Below are positions 41,267 to 49,643 of a stretch of 64,000 nt of DNA, piece after piece. The notes below the pieces were generated by a model that saw only the letters and a program-made list of their open reading frames with translations, made no database searches and was not told the origin of the DNA. This stretch comes from Gelria sp. Kuro-4 (lineage in GTDB: Bacteria > Bacillota > DTU030 > DUMP01): NCBI RefSeq assembly GCF_019668485.1, contig NZ_AP024619.1, positions 2,287,757 through 2,351,756 on the forward strand, given 5' to 3'. A program made the translations under genes and the position numbers. Positions within the stretch are counted from its first letter, which is position 1; each line of letters starts with the position of its first letter.

Positions 41267-43219
41267 TTACATCCGCGGCAGGGCTGGAATGCCCAGGGTA
41301 GCCAGGGCGTTGGCCATGGCCTGCTTGAAGCTCATTACCAGCGCCACCCGGAAGCGCATGCGCGCCGGCGCCGCTGTAAGCACGGGTGAGGTTTCATAGA
41401 AGTTCATAAACGTGGTAGCCAGGTTGTAGGTGTAGTCCGCAAAGGCCGCCGGCTGCAGGTTCTCGGCCGCCCGTTCCGTGGCCACCGGCAGCTCGGCTAT
41501 GGCGCGAATGAGGTTCTTCTCTTCCGCCGTCAGGTCGGAGGGGACGGAAACCGTCCGTAAATCGATGTCGTCCAAGACTCCCCGGTCCACCCGCCCCAGG
41601 ATATTGGCCGCCCGCGCATAGGCATACTGCAGGTAGGGTCCCGTATTGCCCTGCAGGCTCAAGGCTTCGTTGAAATCAAACACCAGCACGTTGGCGATGT
41701 TGAAGCGCACCATGTAGTAGCGCACGGCGCCCACGGCAATGTCCTGTCCCAGCTTCCGGTGCTCCTCCGGCGACATCTCCGGGTGGCGCTTGGCCACCTC
41801 CGCCGTGGCCTGCTCGATCACCCGTTCCACCAGGTCGTCCGCCTTGACGCCGATGCCTTTGCGGCCTGACATGGCATACATGCCCTTTTCGTCTTCTTCG
41901 ACCGTGACGCCCAGTTCCCGCGCCGTGGCCGGGGAAAGCGCCACCACCTCGTAGCCGAAGTGGATGGAGTTTTTCCCCTGCTCCTCGAATCCCAGTTTAA
42001 TGAGGGAGAAGCGCAGCACGTCCTGCAGGTACTTCTGCCTCAGGTCGATGACGTTGATCACCTGCTGGGCGCGTCCAAAGCGCTCCATCTTGGTACCTTC
42101 GCTGCTCGAGGTCCAGAGCACGGTGCCGTTGGGCTGCAGGCAGTAGCGGTCGTAAAAGAAGTCCTTTCCCAAAACCCCAAACTTCCACAGCTGGTAGGCA
42201 ATGTCCTTGGCGGTGTAGGTGGCGGTGCCGTTGGAGCGCACCAGCACCTTGTCCGGGTTCTCCAGGTTCTGAAACTCCGGCACATCGCCCAGCTTTACCA
42301 CCCAGCAGCCGGCGTTTTCGCCTTCTTCCTCATGCACCAGGTGCCCTTTTTCCTTGAGAAGCTCAAAGGCGTGGCGCCAGAACCCCAGATGGATGATGTT
42401 GCTCTCCCAGGTGAGCAGGTTGTAATAGATTCCGAGCCGCCACATGGTGGACAGGTGGCACTCGACAATGCGCCGGGCCACGTCCTGTGCCAGCTCCGCC
42501 GTAGGATTGTTGCCCTCTTCGATCAGGCGCAGCACCTCGCGCTGCCTCTCCTTGAGGCTGGGATCTTCTTCGTATTTCTGGTTGACCTCGGTGTAAAGGT
42601 CCCAACAGAAGTAGTCGAAGCGCTCGTTTTCCGCCGGCTCGCGCTTGAACTGTTCCAGGCCCACCACGATGTCGGCCACGGCTACGCCGGTGTCGTCGAT
42701 GTAGTTTTGTACCTCAACCTCGTACCCTGCCCGGCGTTTCAGGCGGGCGATGGTGTCACCCAGGCAGGCGTTGCGCAGGTGGCCGATGTGGGCCGCTTTG
42801 TTCGGATTGATATTGGTATGCTCGATGACGACCTTCTTCCCTTTCCCCGCCTTAACCTCACCGTACTTTTCCTTGTCCACCGTAATTTCATCGAAAACGG
42901 AGCGGGTCAGGTTCGGCATGTCGAGCCACAGGTTGACATAACCGGGAGCGGTAACGGTAAACTCCTTGAGGTGCGGTAGCTCCTGGGACGCCAGATAGTC
43001 GCGCAGCTGCCCGGCGATCTCAAGAGGAGGCCGGCGGAGCGCCTTGGCCAAACGCAGGGGCAGCGGAGTGGAGAGATCCCCAAACTCGGGCTGGGGTGGA
43101 GTCTCCAAGGCAATCTCGTCTTCCGCCAGATTAAGATCGTAGATCTCCTTGAGCCCCTGGCGTAAGGTCCCCTTCACCACCCTTTCCAGCTCATAAAAAT
43201 GGTAGGAATTGGCCTCCAT
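41267..43219 (-). CDS. argS: Arginyl-tRNA synthetase
   Basis: 650 residues, ATG after GAGGAGGAG. The N-terminal add-1 domain is followed by the class I HIGH motif NPNKAAHIGHLRNACLGDT near residue 145, the MSGRKGIGVKADDL segment where KMSKS would lie (a lysine-poor variant known in ArgRS), and a C-terminal DALR anticodon-binding domain (LQYAYARAANILGR). It is longer than the common 550-570 residues. A TATAAT at 43263-43258 on the minus strand may be its -10 element. No T-box leader is visible in the 96-nt gap. Confidence 0.96.
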   Translation of the reverse strand: MEANSYHFYELERVVKGTLRQGLKEIYDLNLAEDEIALETPPQPEFGDLSTPLPLRLAKALRRPPLEIAGQLRDYLASQELPHLKEFTVTAPGYVNLWLDMPNLTRSVFDEITVDKEKYGEVKAGKGKKVVIEHTNINPNKAAHIGHLRNACLGDTIARLKRRAGYEVEVQNYIDDTGVAVADIVVGLEQFKREPAENERFDYFCWDLYTEVNQKYEEDPSLKERQREVLRLIEEGNNPTAELAQDVARRIVECHLSTMWRLGIYYNLLTWESNIIHLGFWRHAFELLKEKGHLVHEEEGENAGCWVVKLGDVPEFQNLENPDKVLVRSNGTATYTAKDIAYQLWKFGVLGKDFFYDRYCLQPNGTVLWTSSSEGTKMERFGRAQQVINVIDLRQKYLQDVLRFSLIKLGFEEQGKNSIHFGYEVVALSPATARELGVTVEEDEKGMYAMSGRKGIGVKADDLVERVIEQATAEVAKRHPEMSPEEHRKLGQDIAVGAVRYYMVRFNIANVLVFDFNEALSLQGNTGPYLQYAYARAANILGRVDRGVLDDIDLRTVSVPSDLTAEEKNLIRAIAELPVATERAAENLQPAAFADYTYNLATTFMNFYETSPVLTAAPARMRFRVALVMSFKQAMANALATLGIPALPRM

Positions 43220-43315
43220 TTCCGTACTCCTCCTCAGGTAGCGTACATCTTCCAGTTATTATACCATAAGTACGGGCTCATATCCAGGCCTAAAGTGTGG
43301 GGTGACTGGGCCGTC

Positions 43316-44044
43316 TTAACTTAGCCGCTCCACCGGCAGCCACACCCTGAATACGGTACCTTGCCCCGGCCTTGTGTCAACCTCCAGTTTACCCCCGTGC
43401 AGCGCCACAATGCGCTGGCTGATGGTCAGGCCCAGTCCTGTTCCATCTTCCTTGGTCGTAAAATAGGGTTCAAAGATATGGGTCACCACCGCCGGCGGTA
43501 TGCCTTCGCCCGTATCGCGGCAGGTAACCTTAACCCAGCCGTCCTGTGCCGGGGCCAGGCATAAAGAGAGTCTCCCGCCCTGCGGCATGGCCGCCAGGGC
43601 GTTGCTGATGAGATTCCAAAGAACCTGTTTGATGAGGTAACGGTCGGCAAAGACCAAGGGGCACTCCTTGGCGGTGAAGGCGATACTTACCCGCTGGCGC
43701 TCGGCCTGGGCACTCGCCATGGCGACCACTTCCCGTATCACCTCGGCCAGGTCCCGGCGCTCCAGGCGCACCGACGTACTGCGCCCCAGGCAGAGAAAAT
43801 CCTCCACCAGGTGCTCCAGGCGCGCCAGTTCATGTAACACCACCTCAACATAGTTTTTGTTTGTTTCATCATCTGCTACGCGCCCCGCTAAAAGTTGTAA
43901 AAAGCCGCGCATCGCCGCAAGCGGGTTCTTCAGCTCGTGGGCGACACCGGCGGCCAGTTCCTCCCAACCGAGAAGGTTCTCTGTTCTCTCTTCCCTGTCC
44001 GTAGAGAGCTGGCACTCTGTACTATCCGTGTTCCCTTTGATCAC
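43316..44044 (-). CDS. Soluble sporulation-type histidine kinase lacking a sensor domain
   Basis: 242 residues from the GTG at 44044, six bases after GGGGGG; a TTG at 44050 is an alternative. HisKA EELAAGVAHELKNPLAAMRG FLQLL with phospho-His, then HATPase NLISNALAAMPQGG, DTGEGIPP and DGTGLGLTISQRIVALHGG. The sequence is like the catalytic half of KinA/KinB-type Spo0 kinases. No cognate regulator is adjacent, so it may feed the Spo0 phosphorelay; this is inference. Confidence 0.85.
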   Translation of the reverse strand: MIKGNTDSTECQLSTDREERTENLLGWEELAAGVAHELKNPLAAMRGFLQLLAGRVADDETNKNYVEVVLHELARLEHLVEDFLCLGRSTSVRLERRDLAEVIREVVAMASAQAERQRVSIAFTAKECPLVFADRYLIKQVLWNLISNALAAMPQGGRLSLCLAPAQDGWVKVTCRDTGEGIPPAVVTHIFEPYFTTKEDGTGLGLTISQRIVALHGGKLEVDTRPGQGTVFRVWLPVERLS

Positions 44045-44112
44045 AACCAACCCCCCTTCGTACGGGTATAAGTCTTAATTCGCCATCTGGAACAAATTTC
44101 CTGCACACTTCA

Positions 44113-44135
44113 AGAAAAAAAGGGCTTCACGCCCC
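44113..44135 (-). terminator. Terminator after fapA
   Basis: Minus strand GGGGCGTGAAGCCC followed by TTTTTTTC. Confidence 0.8.
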
Positions 44136-44177
44136 GACGCCATTCGGCTCAGTGTTCCTATTTATTCCCCGGTTACA

Positions 44178-45941
44178 TCAGTGCAAAACGAGCTTACCTT
44201 CTTTGTCCAGGTGGGCGCTGATCCCGCCGTCGCTCACATCGAACTTGTGGCGGGCGGTTCCCACCTGCAGGGTAACATTGGGATGCACGGTCCCCACCTC
44301 AATGACGCCGCGCGCTTCCACCTTGAGCAGCGTAGGGCTGCCTGCCGCCGAGCCGGCCTCATTTGCACTGATGCGCTCGCGCGCCTGTACCACCCCGCCG
44401 CGCACCACCCCCGGCTTGCCGCGCACGCGCACGCTGCGGCCGGCAAAAAGATAGGCCTGGTAGCAGCCCTGGCCGCTTATGATGATGTCGCCGCTGGCTT
44501 CCACCCGCGCTCCCTGTACATAGCGGGCCTCAAAGGAAAGGCCTTCCCCGCGCTGCTCGGCAAAGCCGGCCACCAGCCCCCGGGTAAGGCGGACCAGACC
44601 CCAAACCTCGCCGACGCCCGTCACGGCCAGCGCGCCCCGGCCGCAGAGGCGCGAGCGCAGCTGCTCCAGGGCCTTTTCCACGTCGCCGGCGAGAATCCCC
44701 CCGACCTCACGGTAGGCAGCCGACAGGTCGCGCACGCGCTCGGGCAGGAAGCGATACTTGGTGTCGAGGAGACGCTGTAATACGCGCCCCCATCCCTGCT
44801 GCGCCGCAGCCGGTCCGAACTCCGGGTGCCGGGCGATCTGGGTGAGCGCCGTGGCGCACTCCTCCAGACCCTTGGCCAGCGCCTCCCAGTTTTCTTCCTG
44901 CCGCAGGTGCACCACGCCCACGCCGCCGGCCCGGGCGACGCCGCCGATGAGGTTTTGCCGCACGCGGATCTGCCCGCCGGCGCTCAGGCTTACGTGGGTG
45001 GCATTGCCGAAGACCTCAATGTTGCCGCCGGCCTGCACGGACATGGTGTCCTCCACGTTGCCCTTCACCACTACGTCGCCGCTGAACTTAATGTTGCCGC
45101 TTTTCAGATTGACCCCGTCCTCTTGTACCAGGATGGGGAGGACATCAATCCGGCCGCGCGTAGCCGCCGGGCGCCCGCTGCGCGTGGCAACAGCCCTCAG
45201 GCCGTCGATCACCTCGCAGCCCTCGCCGGCCGTAAGTTCGATATCCTTCGGCACGGGCGGCTCCAGTTCCTGGCCGGTCACCGACTGCCCCGGCCGCCCG
45301 AGCACCAGCGGGTGTTTTACCGCCAGCTCTTCTCCTGCTTCCACCGTGGGAATGTAGCTGAGCTCCCGCCAGTCCACCTTTTGCACATCGGCATCCGGCA
45401 CCGGCGGCCCCTTTTTCTCATGAAACTTAAGCTCGATCCAGGCATCCTGCCCCGGTTCCGGCGGCGTACCGCGCGCCACCACCCGAGGCACCCCGCCCGG
45501 GTCGGCCACCAGGGCGGCAACCGCCTCCTGGTCTACGCCAACGAACACGCCCTTGGCAGTCAGTGCCTGCTGTACATCCTCCACCGTAAGGGCAGGGAGA
45601 ACCTCCTCGGCCCGCGTCGCCAGCTTAAGCTGCTGGCGCGCCGCACAATCAAGGAGTGCATAGCGGCGTCCAGGCACCAGCTCGCAGTGCGCGGTGGCGG
45701 TAAGCCCGTCGGGCGCAATCTCCACCTTTACCGCCACAGACCCTGCTTCCGTCAAGGTCTCCACCTGGATGCTGTCACTCGTTCGCACTTCCGTCGGTGC
45801 AGTGATCTCTGTCCCATTGACCACCACCCTGGTGCCCGGGCCGGGCACCAGTACGGCCGGGCGCCCACCGCCCGCCGGGTCCGTTACCTTTATCCGCCCT
45901 TGAAAAACGCCCACGCTACCGTCACGCATCGCCTCCGCCAC
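44178..45941 (-). CDS. FapA / DUF342 family polymerising-type protein
   Basis: 587 residues from a GTG after AAAGGGGGG. Central DUF342 region: VDWRELSYIPTVEAGEELAV KHPLVLGRPGQSVTGQELEPP, then a long right-handed beta-helix of hexapeptide-like turns (VVVKGNVEDTMSVQAGGNIEVFGNATHVSLSAGGQIRV and VEASGDIIISGQGCYQAYL). DUF342 proteins are common near flagellar and chemotaxis genes in clostridia. In Vibrio, FapA binds a PTS component. The role here is unknown. Confidence 0.88.
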   Translation of the reverse strand: MAEAMRDGSVGVFQGRIKVTDPAGGGRPAVLVPGPGTRVVVNGTEITAPTEVRTSDSIQVETLTEAGSVAVKVEIAPDGLTATAHCELVPGRRYALLDCAARQQLKLATRAEEVLPALTVEDVQQALTAKGVFVGVDQEAVAALVADPGGVPRVVARGTPPEPGQDAWIELKFHEKKGPPVPDADVQKVDWRELSYIPTVEAGEELAVKHPLVLGRPGQSVTGQELEPPVPKDIELTAGEGCEVIDGLRAVATRSGRPAATRGRIDVLPILVQEDGVNLKSGNIKFSGDVVVKGNVEDTMSVQAGGNIEVFGNATHVSLSAGGQIRVRQNLIGGVARAGGVGVVHLRQEENWEALAKGLEECATALTQIARHPEFGPAAAQQGWGRVLQRLLDTKYRFLPERVRDLSAAYREVGGILAGDVEKALEQLRSRLCGRGALAVTGVGEVWGLVRLTRGLVAGFAEQRGEGLSFEARYVQGARVEASGDIIISGQGCYQAYLFAGRSVRVRGKPGVVRGGVVQARERISANEAGSAAGSPTLLKVEARGVIEVGTVHPNVTLQVGTARHKFDVSDGGISAHLDKEGKLVLH

Positions 45942-45980
45942 TCCACGCCCCCCCTTTGCTGGACTGTGCCGTCTCGCCTC

Positions 45981-46652
45981 TTAGAGCCCAGGGGTCTTAT
46001 CCGGCGTCACCTCTTTTCCCCGGTACCGCTCCAGCACCGCTTGGAAGTCCTGCCACACCGGCCGTTTCTTACTGGGGTCGCGCAACAGCGCGGCCGGGTG
46101 GAAGGTAGGCATAATAAGCAGTCCGTCCTTTTCCACCCATCTGCCTCGCTCCCGCGTGATGCGCACCGCCGGGTCGATAAGGGTCTGCGCCGCCAGCGCC
46201 CCCAAGCACACCACAATGCGCGGTCGAATAAGCCTGAGCTGCGCCTCCAGGTACGGCCGGCAGGCCTTCACCTCATCGGGCAGCGGCAGGCGGTTCCCCG
46301 GCGGCCGGCATTTCACCACATTGCCGATAAAAACTTCAGAGCGCTCAATTCCAGCCGCCGCAAGGATGTTATTCAGCAACTGACCTGCGGCGCCGACAAA
46401 GGGCCGGCCCTGCTCATCCTCCGCCTGGCCGGGCCCTTCCCCCACCAGCATCAGCGCGGCCTGCGGGTTACCCTCGCCAAAGACGACCCGCCGGCAGCCG
46501 GCGCGCAGGCGGCAGCGCCGGCAGGCGCCCACCAGGCGCTCGAGTTCTTCCAATGTGCCGGCTGTCTCCCAGGGCGGGCGCGGCGGCGACGGCGGGGCCG
46601 GCGGCTCGGGCTCCCCAAGTAGACTGAGCTGCACTAATTCTTCCTTTTCCAC
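45981..46652 (-). CDS. Family 4 uracil-DNA glycosylase (iron-sulfur type)
   Basis: 223 residues from a GTG. Iron-sulfur cysteines in VGACRRCRLRAGCR, the active-site motif MLVGEGPGQAEDEQGRPFVG, NVVKCRPPGNRLPLPDEVKACRPYL and the MPTFHPAALLRDPSKK leucine-loop region. It removes uracil from deaminated DNA, and thermophiles commonly carry this class. The proline-rich N-terminal 25 residues are atypical but harmless. Confidence 0.93.
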   Translation of the reverse strand: MEKEELVQLSLLGEPEPPAPPSPPRPPWETAGTLEELERLVGACRRCRLRAGCRRVVFGEGNPQAALMLVGEGPGQAEDEQGRPFVGAAGQLLNNILAAAGIERSEVFIGNVVKCRPPGNRLPLPDEVKACRPYLEAQLRLIRPRIVVCLGALAAQTLIDPAVRITRERGRWVEKDGLLIMPTFHPAALLRDPSKKRPVWQDFQAVLERYRGKEVTPDKTPGL

Positions 46653-46780
46653 GGGGCTCCCTCCTCACCCTCTAGTATTGGCCAGAGAGACCCCTTCCTC
46701 CTGCTTTCCCGCCCGGTCTATCCCGGGAAAGCCCTGGCGTGAAAGCATTCTGCCGTCCTCCCGGCCTGCCGGCCCGGGGT

Positions 46781-47473
46781 TCACCACGTGCAAAAATGCA
46801 AGAAACAGTGAGAAGTTGATACCTGACCCCGAAGGCTGAGGTGGACGCTGTCGTGCTCCAGGAGGGCTTTGAGGGCCGAGCGCGTGAGGCCGGCGACGGG
46901 GTTGTCGTTCGGCCCCGCCAGGGCCGCCAGGAAGGCCTCGACCACCCGGGGGTCGAACTGCGTGCCTGCACAGGCCGTAAGCTCCCGCGCCGAGGCCTCT
47001 GCTGTATAGGCACGCCGGTAGGGACGGTCGGTGGTCATGGCGTCGAAGGCATCGGCCACGCTGATGATGCGCGCCCCCAGGGGAATCGCCTCTCCGGCCA
47101 CGCCGTCCGGGTAACCCCGCCCGTTGTACCACTCATGATGACTGCGCACCAAGGGCGCCAGGTGCGCCAGCGCCGTCACCCTCTTCACCACGCTCTCACC
47201 CAGCAGCGGGTGCTCTTTTACCTGTTCATATTCTTTTTCGGTCAAGCGTCCGGGTTTTTTGAGTATGCGCGGCGGAATTCCCACTTTGCCGACATCGTGC
47301 AGCAGCGCCGCCTGTTCTATGTACTCCAGTTCCTTTACACTCAGCCGGAGGCGCCTGCCGGTCGCTACCGCGTACCCGGCGACGCGCAGGCAGTGAGAGT
47401 GAACCTCCTGATCCTGAATCTCCATTACCGCAGCGATGGCTAGAACCAGTGGAACAGGACTTGCCTTTGCCAA
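46781..47473 (-). CDS. HD-GYP cyclic-di-GMP phosphodiesterase
   Basis: 230 residues from a TTG at 47473 with GAGGAGGAAAGG upstream. The open frame to 47743 runs through the riboswitch and is not coding. HD-GYP core: HSHCLRVAGYAVATGRRLRL, LLHDVGKVGIPPRILKKPGRL, HPLLGESVVKRV, SHHEWYNGRGYPDGVAGEAIPLGARII, ADAFDAMTTDRPYRRA. All metal ligands and the GYP loop are intact, so hydrolysis of c-di-GMP is expected. The last 16 codons (RGQVSTSHCFLHFCTW) come from a family A repeat, so the natural C-terminus seems to have been replaced. Confidence 0.92.
   Translation of the reverse strand: MAKASPVPLVLAIAAVMEIQDQEVHSHCLRVAGYAVATGRRLRLSVKELEYIEQAALLHDVGKVGIPPRILKKPGRLTEKEYEQVKEHPLLGESVVKRVTALAHLAPLVRSHHEWYNGRGYPDGVAGEAIPLGARIISVADAFDAMTTDRPYRRAYTAEASARELTACAGTQFDPRVVEAFLAALAGPNDNPVAGLTRSALKALLEHDSVHLSLRGQVSTSHCFLHFCTW
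46811..46830 (-). repeat. Dispersed repeat family A, copy 5, inside the HD-GYP 3' end
   Basis: Minus strand GGGGTCAGGTATCAACTTCT, read in frame as RGQVSTS at the C-terminus of the HD-GYP protein. Confidence 0.8.
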
Positions 47474-47519
47474 TTCCTTTCCTCCTCGTCTGCCCGCCCG
47501 GCTAAAACCGGATGTGCCT

Positions 47520-47600
47520 TCGGCAGCCTGGCGATCGTAGCCGCGTGGCTTTAGACCCATGGCTTTGCGCCGCCACCTTTCGGTGACTTTGCCGTTTCGG
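47520..47600 (-). ncRNA. Cyclic-di-GMP-I (GEMM) riboswitch upstream of the HD-GYP gene
   Basis: On the minus strand the element has, in order: GGCAAAGTCACCGAAAGGTG (P1b/P2 with a GAAA tetraloop), GCGGCGCAAAGCCATGGGTC with the hallmark GCAAAGCC, TAAAGCC, a P3 stem, then GGCTACGATCGCCAGGCTGC CGA. These match the consensus of the class I aptamer (GGCAAACC-GAAA-GGGACGCAAAGCC...GGTTGCCGA). The aptamer ends about 45 nt before the HD-GYP ribosome site. No terminator hairpin with a T tract is obvious, so control may be translational. Confidence 0.85.
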
Positions 47601-47744
47601 GCGTTTAGTGACACTATGTAAGAGCATTCGACAACCTGCGTCCATTTCCTTCCATCAGGCGTACTAATTTGATAAGACCTTGATTCCGCGTTGATCAGGC
47701 CCGGCGGCAGCCAGGGCGGACTGTCTGGCCCCGCCGGTTGCACT

Positions 47745-47894
47745 CTACGCCCGCAGCGAACTGATGGTCTGCGCCAGCTCGGCGATGCTTTTGGTTAGTT
47801 CATCCAGCTTGCCTTCCATACGCACCAGGAGGTAGATGGACACCACCACCGGAAAGCCCAGGTTGGCAATCTGGCTGAAGACCGTCTGCTCCAC
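47745..47894 (-). CDS. yvrJ: YvrJ family small membrane protein
   Basis: 49 residues from a GTG at 47894, seven bases after GGAGGTG. VEQTVFSQIANLGFPVVVSI YLLVRMEGKLDELTKSIAEL is the YvrJ family: one TM helix followed by a short amphipathic helix. In Bacillus it lies at the sigma-O (YvrI) locus. Here it ends a run of sigma factor, DUF1659, DUF2922 and YvrJ genes. Confidence 0.85.
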   Translation of the reverse strand: MEQTVFSQIANLGFPVVVSIYLLVRMEGKLDELTKSIAELAQTISSLRA

Positions 47895-47913
47895 GCTGCA
47901 ACACCTCCGCGGC

Positions 47914-48132
47914 CTAAGCCACGGTAAACTCGCTCACGTCGCGGCTTACCAGCCGGGCCGTCGCCGCCGCCACCAGCTCGCCACCGCTGCCGGCGAAGAT
48001 GTTCTTTTGGATGATGGTCTGCATAACCTGCGCCACCTCCGCGTCGGTGAGATCGTCGCGCGGTGCGGCCAGGGACAGGGTGGTGGTGCGCCCGGCTGCG
48101 TTCTTAAAGACCAGGCTCAAGGTTTTCTCCAC
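47914..48132 (-). CDS. DUF2922 family protein
   Basis: 72 residues from the GTG at 48132, five bases after GGAGGTGA. KTLSLVFKNAAGRTTTLSLA APRDDLTDAEVAQVMQTIIQKNIFAGSGGELVAAATARLV matches DUF2922. It is a predicted small alpha/beta protein with no known function, nearly always beside DUF1659 and YvrJ in clostridia. Confidence 0.88.
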   Translation of the reverse strand: MEKTLSLVFKNAAGRTTTLSLAAPRDDLTDAEVAQVMQTIIQKNIFAGSGGELVAAATARLVSRDVSEFTVA

Positions 48133-48176
48133 GTCCTTCACCTCCTTTGAGAAGCCGTGTCTTTACCCGGCCCGCT

Positions 48177-48404
48177 TTAGGCCACTTCGTTCAAGGCACC
48201 GGTATCGATGCGCCGCACCGCCACCAGCGGGTAGATCTGCAGGCCCGCCAGCGCCTGCGCAACGTCGAAAACATCCTGGTCGGCGGCATCGGCCTTCACG
48301 TTGGCGAAGGACTTGGCCCGCACCACGGGTTTGCCGGCTTCGTCCGTTCCCGTCTGCAGCGAAAGCTGTAGGCGGGCGCCCTCCGGGACTCGCTGCACCG
48401 CCAT
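48177..48404 (-). CDS. DUF1659 family protein
   Basis: 75 residues from the ATG at 48404, after AAGGAGGTGA. RLQLSLQTGTDEAGKPVVRA KSFANVKADAADQDVFDVAQALAGLQIYPLVAVRRIDTGAL is typical DUF1659. No known function. Encoded 45 nt upstream of DUF2922. Confidence 0.88.
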   Translation of the reverse strand: MAVQRVPEGARLQLSLQTGTDEAGKPVVRAKSFANVKADAADQDVFDVAQALAGLQIYPLVAVRRIDTGALNEVA

Positions 48405-48458
48405 CCGCGTCACCTCCTTCCGTCCGCCTTCGCCTATAGACTGACGGCGGGAGTACGA

Positions 48459-49043
48459 TTAGACGCGGCCGGCCAAAAGTTTTTTCACGCGCGCGGTGCC
48501 GCGGGCGGCAATCCCTTTGGCGCTCGAGGGCGCAATCCCCAGCGCCGCCGCCACCTGGAGGAAAGTGGCTCCCCCAGCGCGGGCGCTGAGCACCTGGCGC
48601 TGCCGGGGTGTGAGCCGGTCCCAGGCCGTACGCAGGGCGGCGCGCGCGCTGGCCGCAATGGCGCAGTCCTCGGGGCCGGGGGCCGGATCTTCCAGGAGAT
48701 CGACCGGGCTGAGGCCGCCCGCTCCGGCTTCGTCCAAAGTAGCCTCCTCCCGGCTCCGGCCCCTTTTGAGGCGCCGGGCCGCCGCCTGCACGGCCCAGTA
48801 CACCCGGCGCTTGGCATACCAGGCAAACGGCGCTCCCCCCGCCGGGCGGAACGCGCGAACGGCCAGCACCAAGGCCAGGTTACCCTCCTGGGCCAGGTCT
48901 TCGGCATCGTCCGGCGTCGGGGCCAGGCGCCGCGCCGCCGCCCACACCAGCGGCTGGAAACGGCCCACCAACGCCGCCAGCGCCGCCGGCTCCCCCCTTT
49001 GCGCCGCCCGCACCAGGTGCTCCAGCTTTGTCTTGTCCGTCAT
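48459..49043 (-). CDS. Sigma-70 family factor (YvrI/sigma-O-like or SigH-like)
   Basis: 194 residues. Region 2: VRAAQRGEPAALAALVGRFQ PLVWAAARRLAPTPDDAEDLAQEGNLALVLAVRAF ... APFAWYAKRRVYWAVQAAARR. Region 4: WDRLTPRQRQVLSARAGGATFLQVAAALGIAPSSAKGIAARGTARVKK. It is the first gene of the run with DUF1659, DUF2922 and YvrJ, implying a small dedicated regulon. The function of the group is unknown. Confidence 0.85.
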   Translation of the reverse strand: MTDKTKLEHLVRAAQRGEPAALAALVGRFQPLVWAAARRLAPTPDDAEDLAQEGNLALVLAVRAFRPAGGAPFAWYAKRRVYWAVQAAARRLKRGRSREEATLDEAGAGGLSPVDLLEDPAPGPEDCAIAASARAALRTAWDRLTPRQRQVLSARAGGATFLQVAAALGIAPSSAKGIAARGTARVKKLLAGRV

Positions 49044-49160
49044 CCTCTCCCCTCCTCCGCCTTAAGTTTACGGCGGGAAGGGGAGAAGAGCCAAAAGCCG
49101 GCCTGGTGCAACTCTTCTGCAACTTTCGCTAAGTGCCGGCCGTCAGCCGACTGAAGGCGC

Positions 49161-49191
49161 AAAAGGAGCCCGGCACACCACCTACCGGGCT
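49161..49191 (-). terminator. Terminator after the DUF192 gene
   Basis: Minus strand AGCCCGG / CCGGGCT stem followed by CCTTTTG. It overlaps the last base of the stop codon. Confidence 0.65.
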
Positions 49192-49532
49192 TAACATAAA
49201 CCCAACTCCAAAGTATCGCCGCATCTAAGATCGGCCCGCGCCGCCGCCCCGGCGCTGAGCCCGAGCAGCTTCTCGACGCGCACGCGGCCCGCCTGGGCCG
49301 GAAGTATGGCCGGATACACCGCCACTACCTTAAGATCCCGGTCCAGGGCCACCAGGTCCAAGGGGTTTTGCACCGGGACACTGGCCAAGCTGCCGCTGCC
49401 GGCGAAAATCCCCACCCCGTCGGCCAGGCGGAGGGCGCCTTGCCCCATCATCCCCCGGCGGCTCGTCAGCTCGCTGGCGAACAAGATCTTCCATACCAAA
49501 ATTCGACCGGTTCGGCCGTGGCGGAGGTACAT
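49191..49532 (-). CDS. DUF192 family protein
   Basis: 113 residues from the ATG at 49532 with GAGGGGGT upstream. FASELTSRRGMMGQGALRLA DGVGIF is the typical DUF192 N-terminal segment (a degenerate relative of the RGLMFR motif), and VQNPLDLVALDRDLKVVAVYPAI follows. No signal peptide. The function is unknown. Confidence 0.8.
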   Translation of the reverse strand: MYLRHGRTGRILVWKILFASELTSRRGMMGQGALRLADGVGIFAGSGSLASVPVQNPLDLVALDRDLKVVAVYPAILPAQAGRVRVEKLLGLSAGAAARADLRCGDTLELGLC

Positions 49533-49643
49533 TTTGTCAAACCCCCTCGAAAACAATTCTAGCAGCCACGGCCCGTTTGTCCATCCGCCGCCGGTCTTAA
49601 TTTTCTGGGTAACTTAAGGCCTGCATCACAGGGTGTCGGGGTC

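Noticed and set aside
43220-43315. T-box leader before argS
   Set aside because: The gap is only 96 nt and lacks the TGGNACCGCG-type T-box sequence.
44826-46622. 598-codon plus-strand frame over fapA and the uracil-DNA glycosylase
   Set aside because: It spans two well-supported minus-strand genes with recognisable motifs and has no family similarity.
47474-47743. N-terminal extension of the HD-GYP frame
   Set aside because: The extension is translated riboswitch sequence; the ribosome site directly before the TTG at 47473 fits better.
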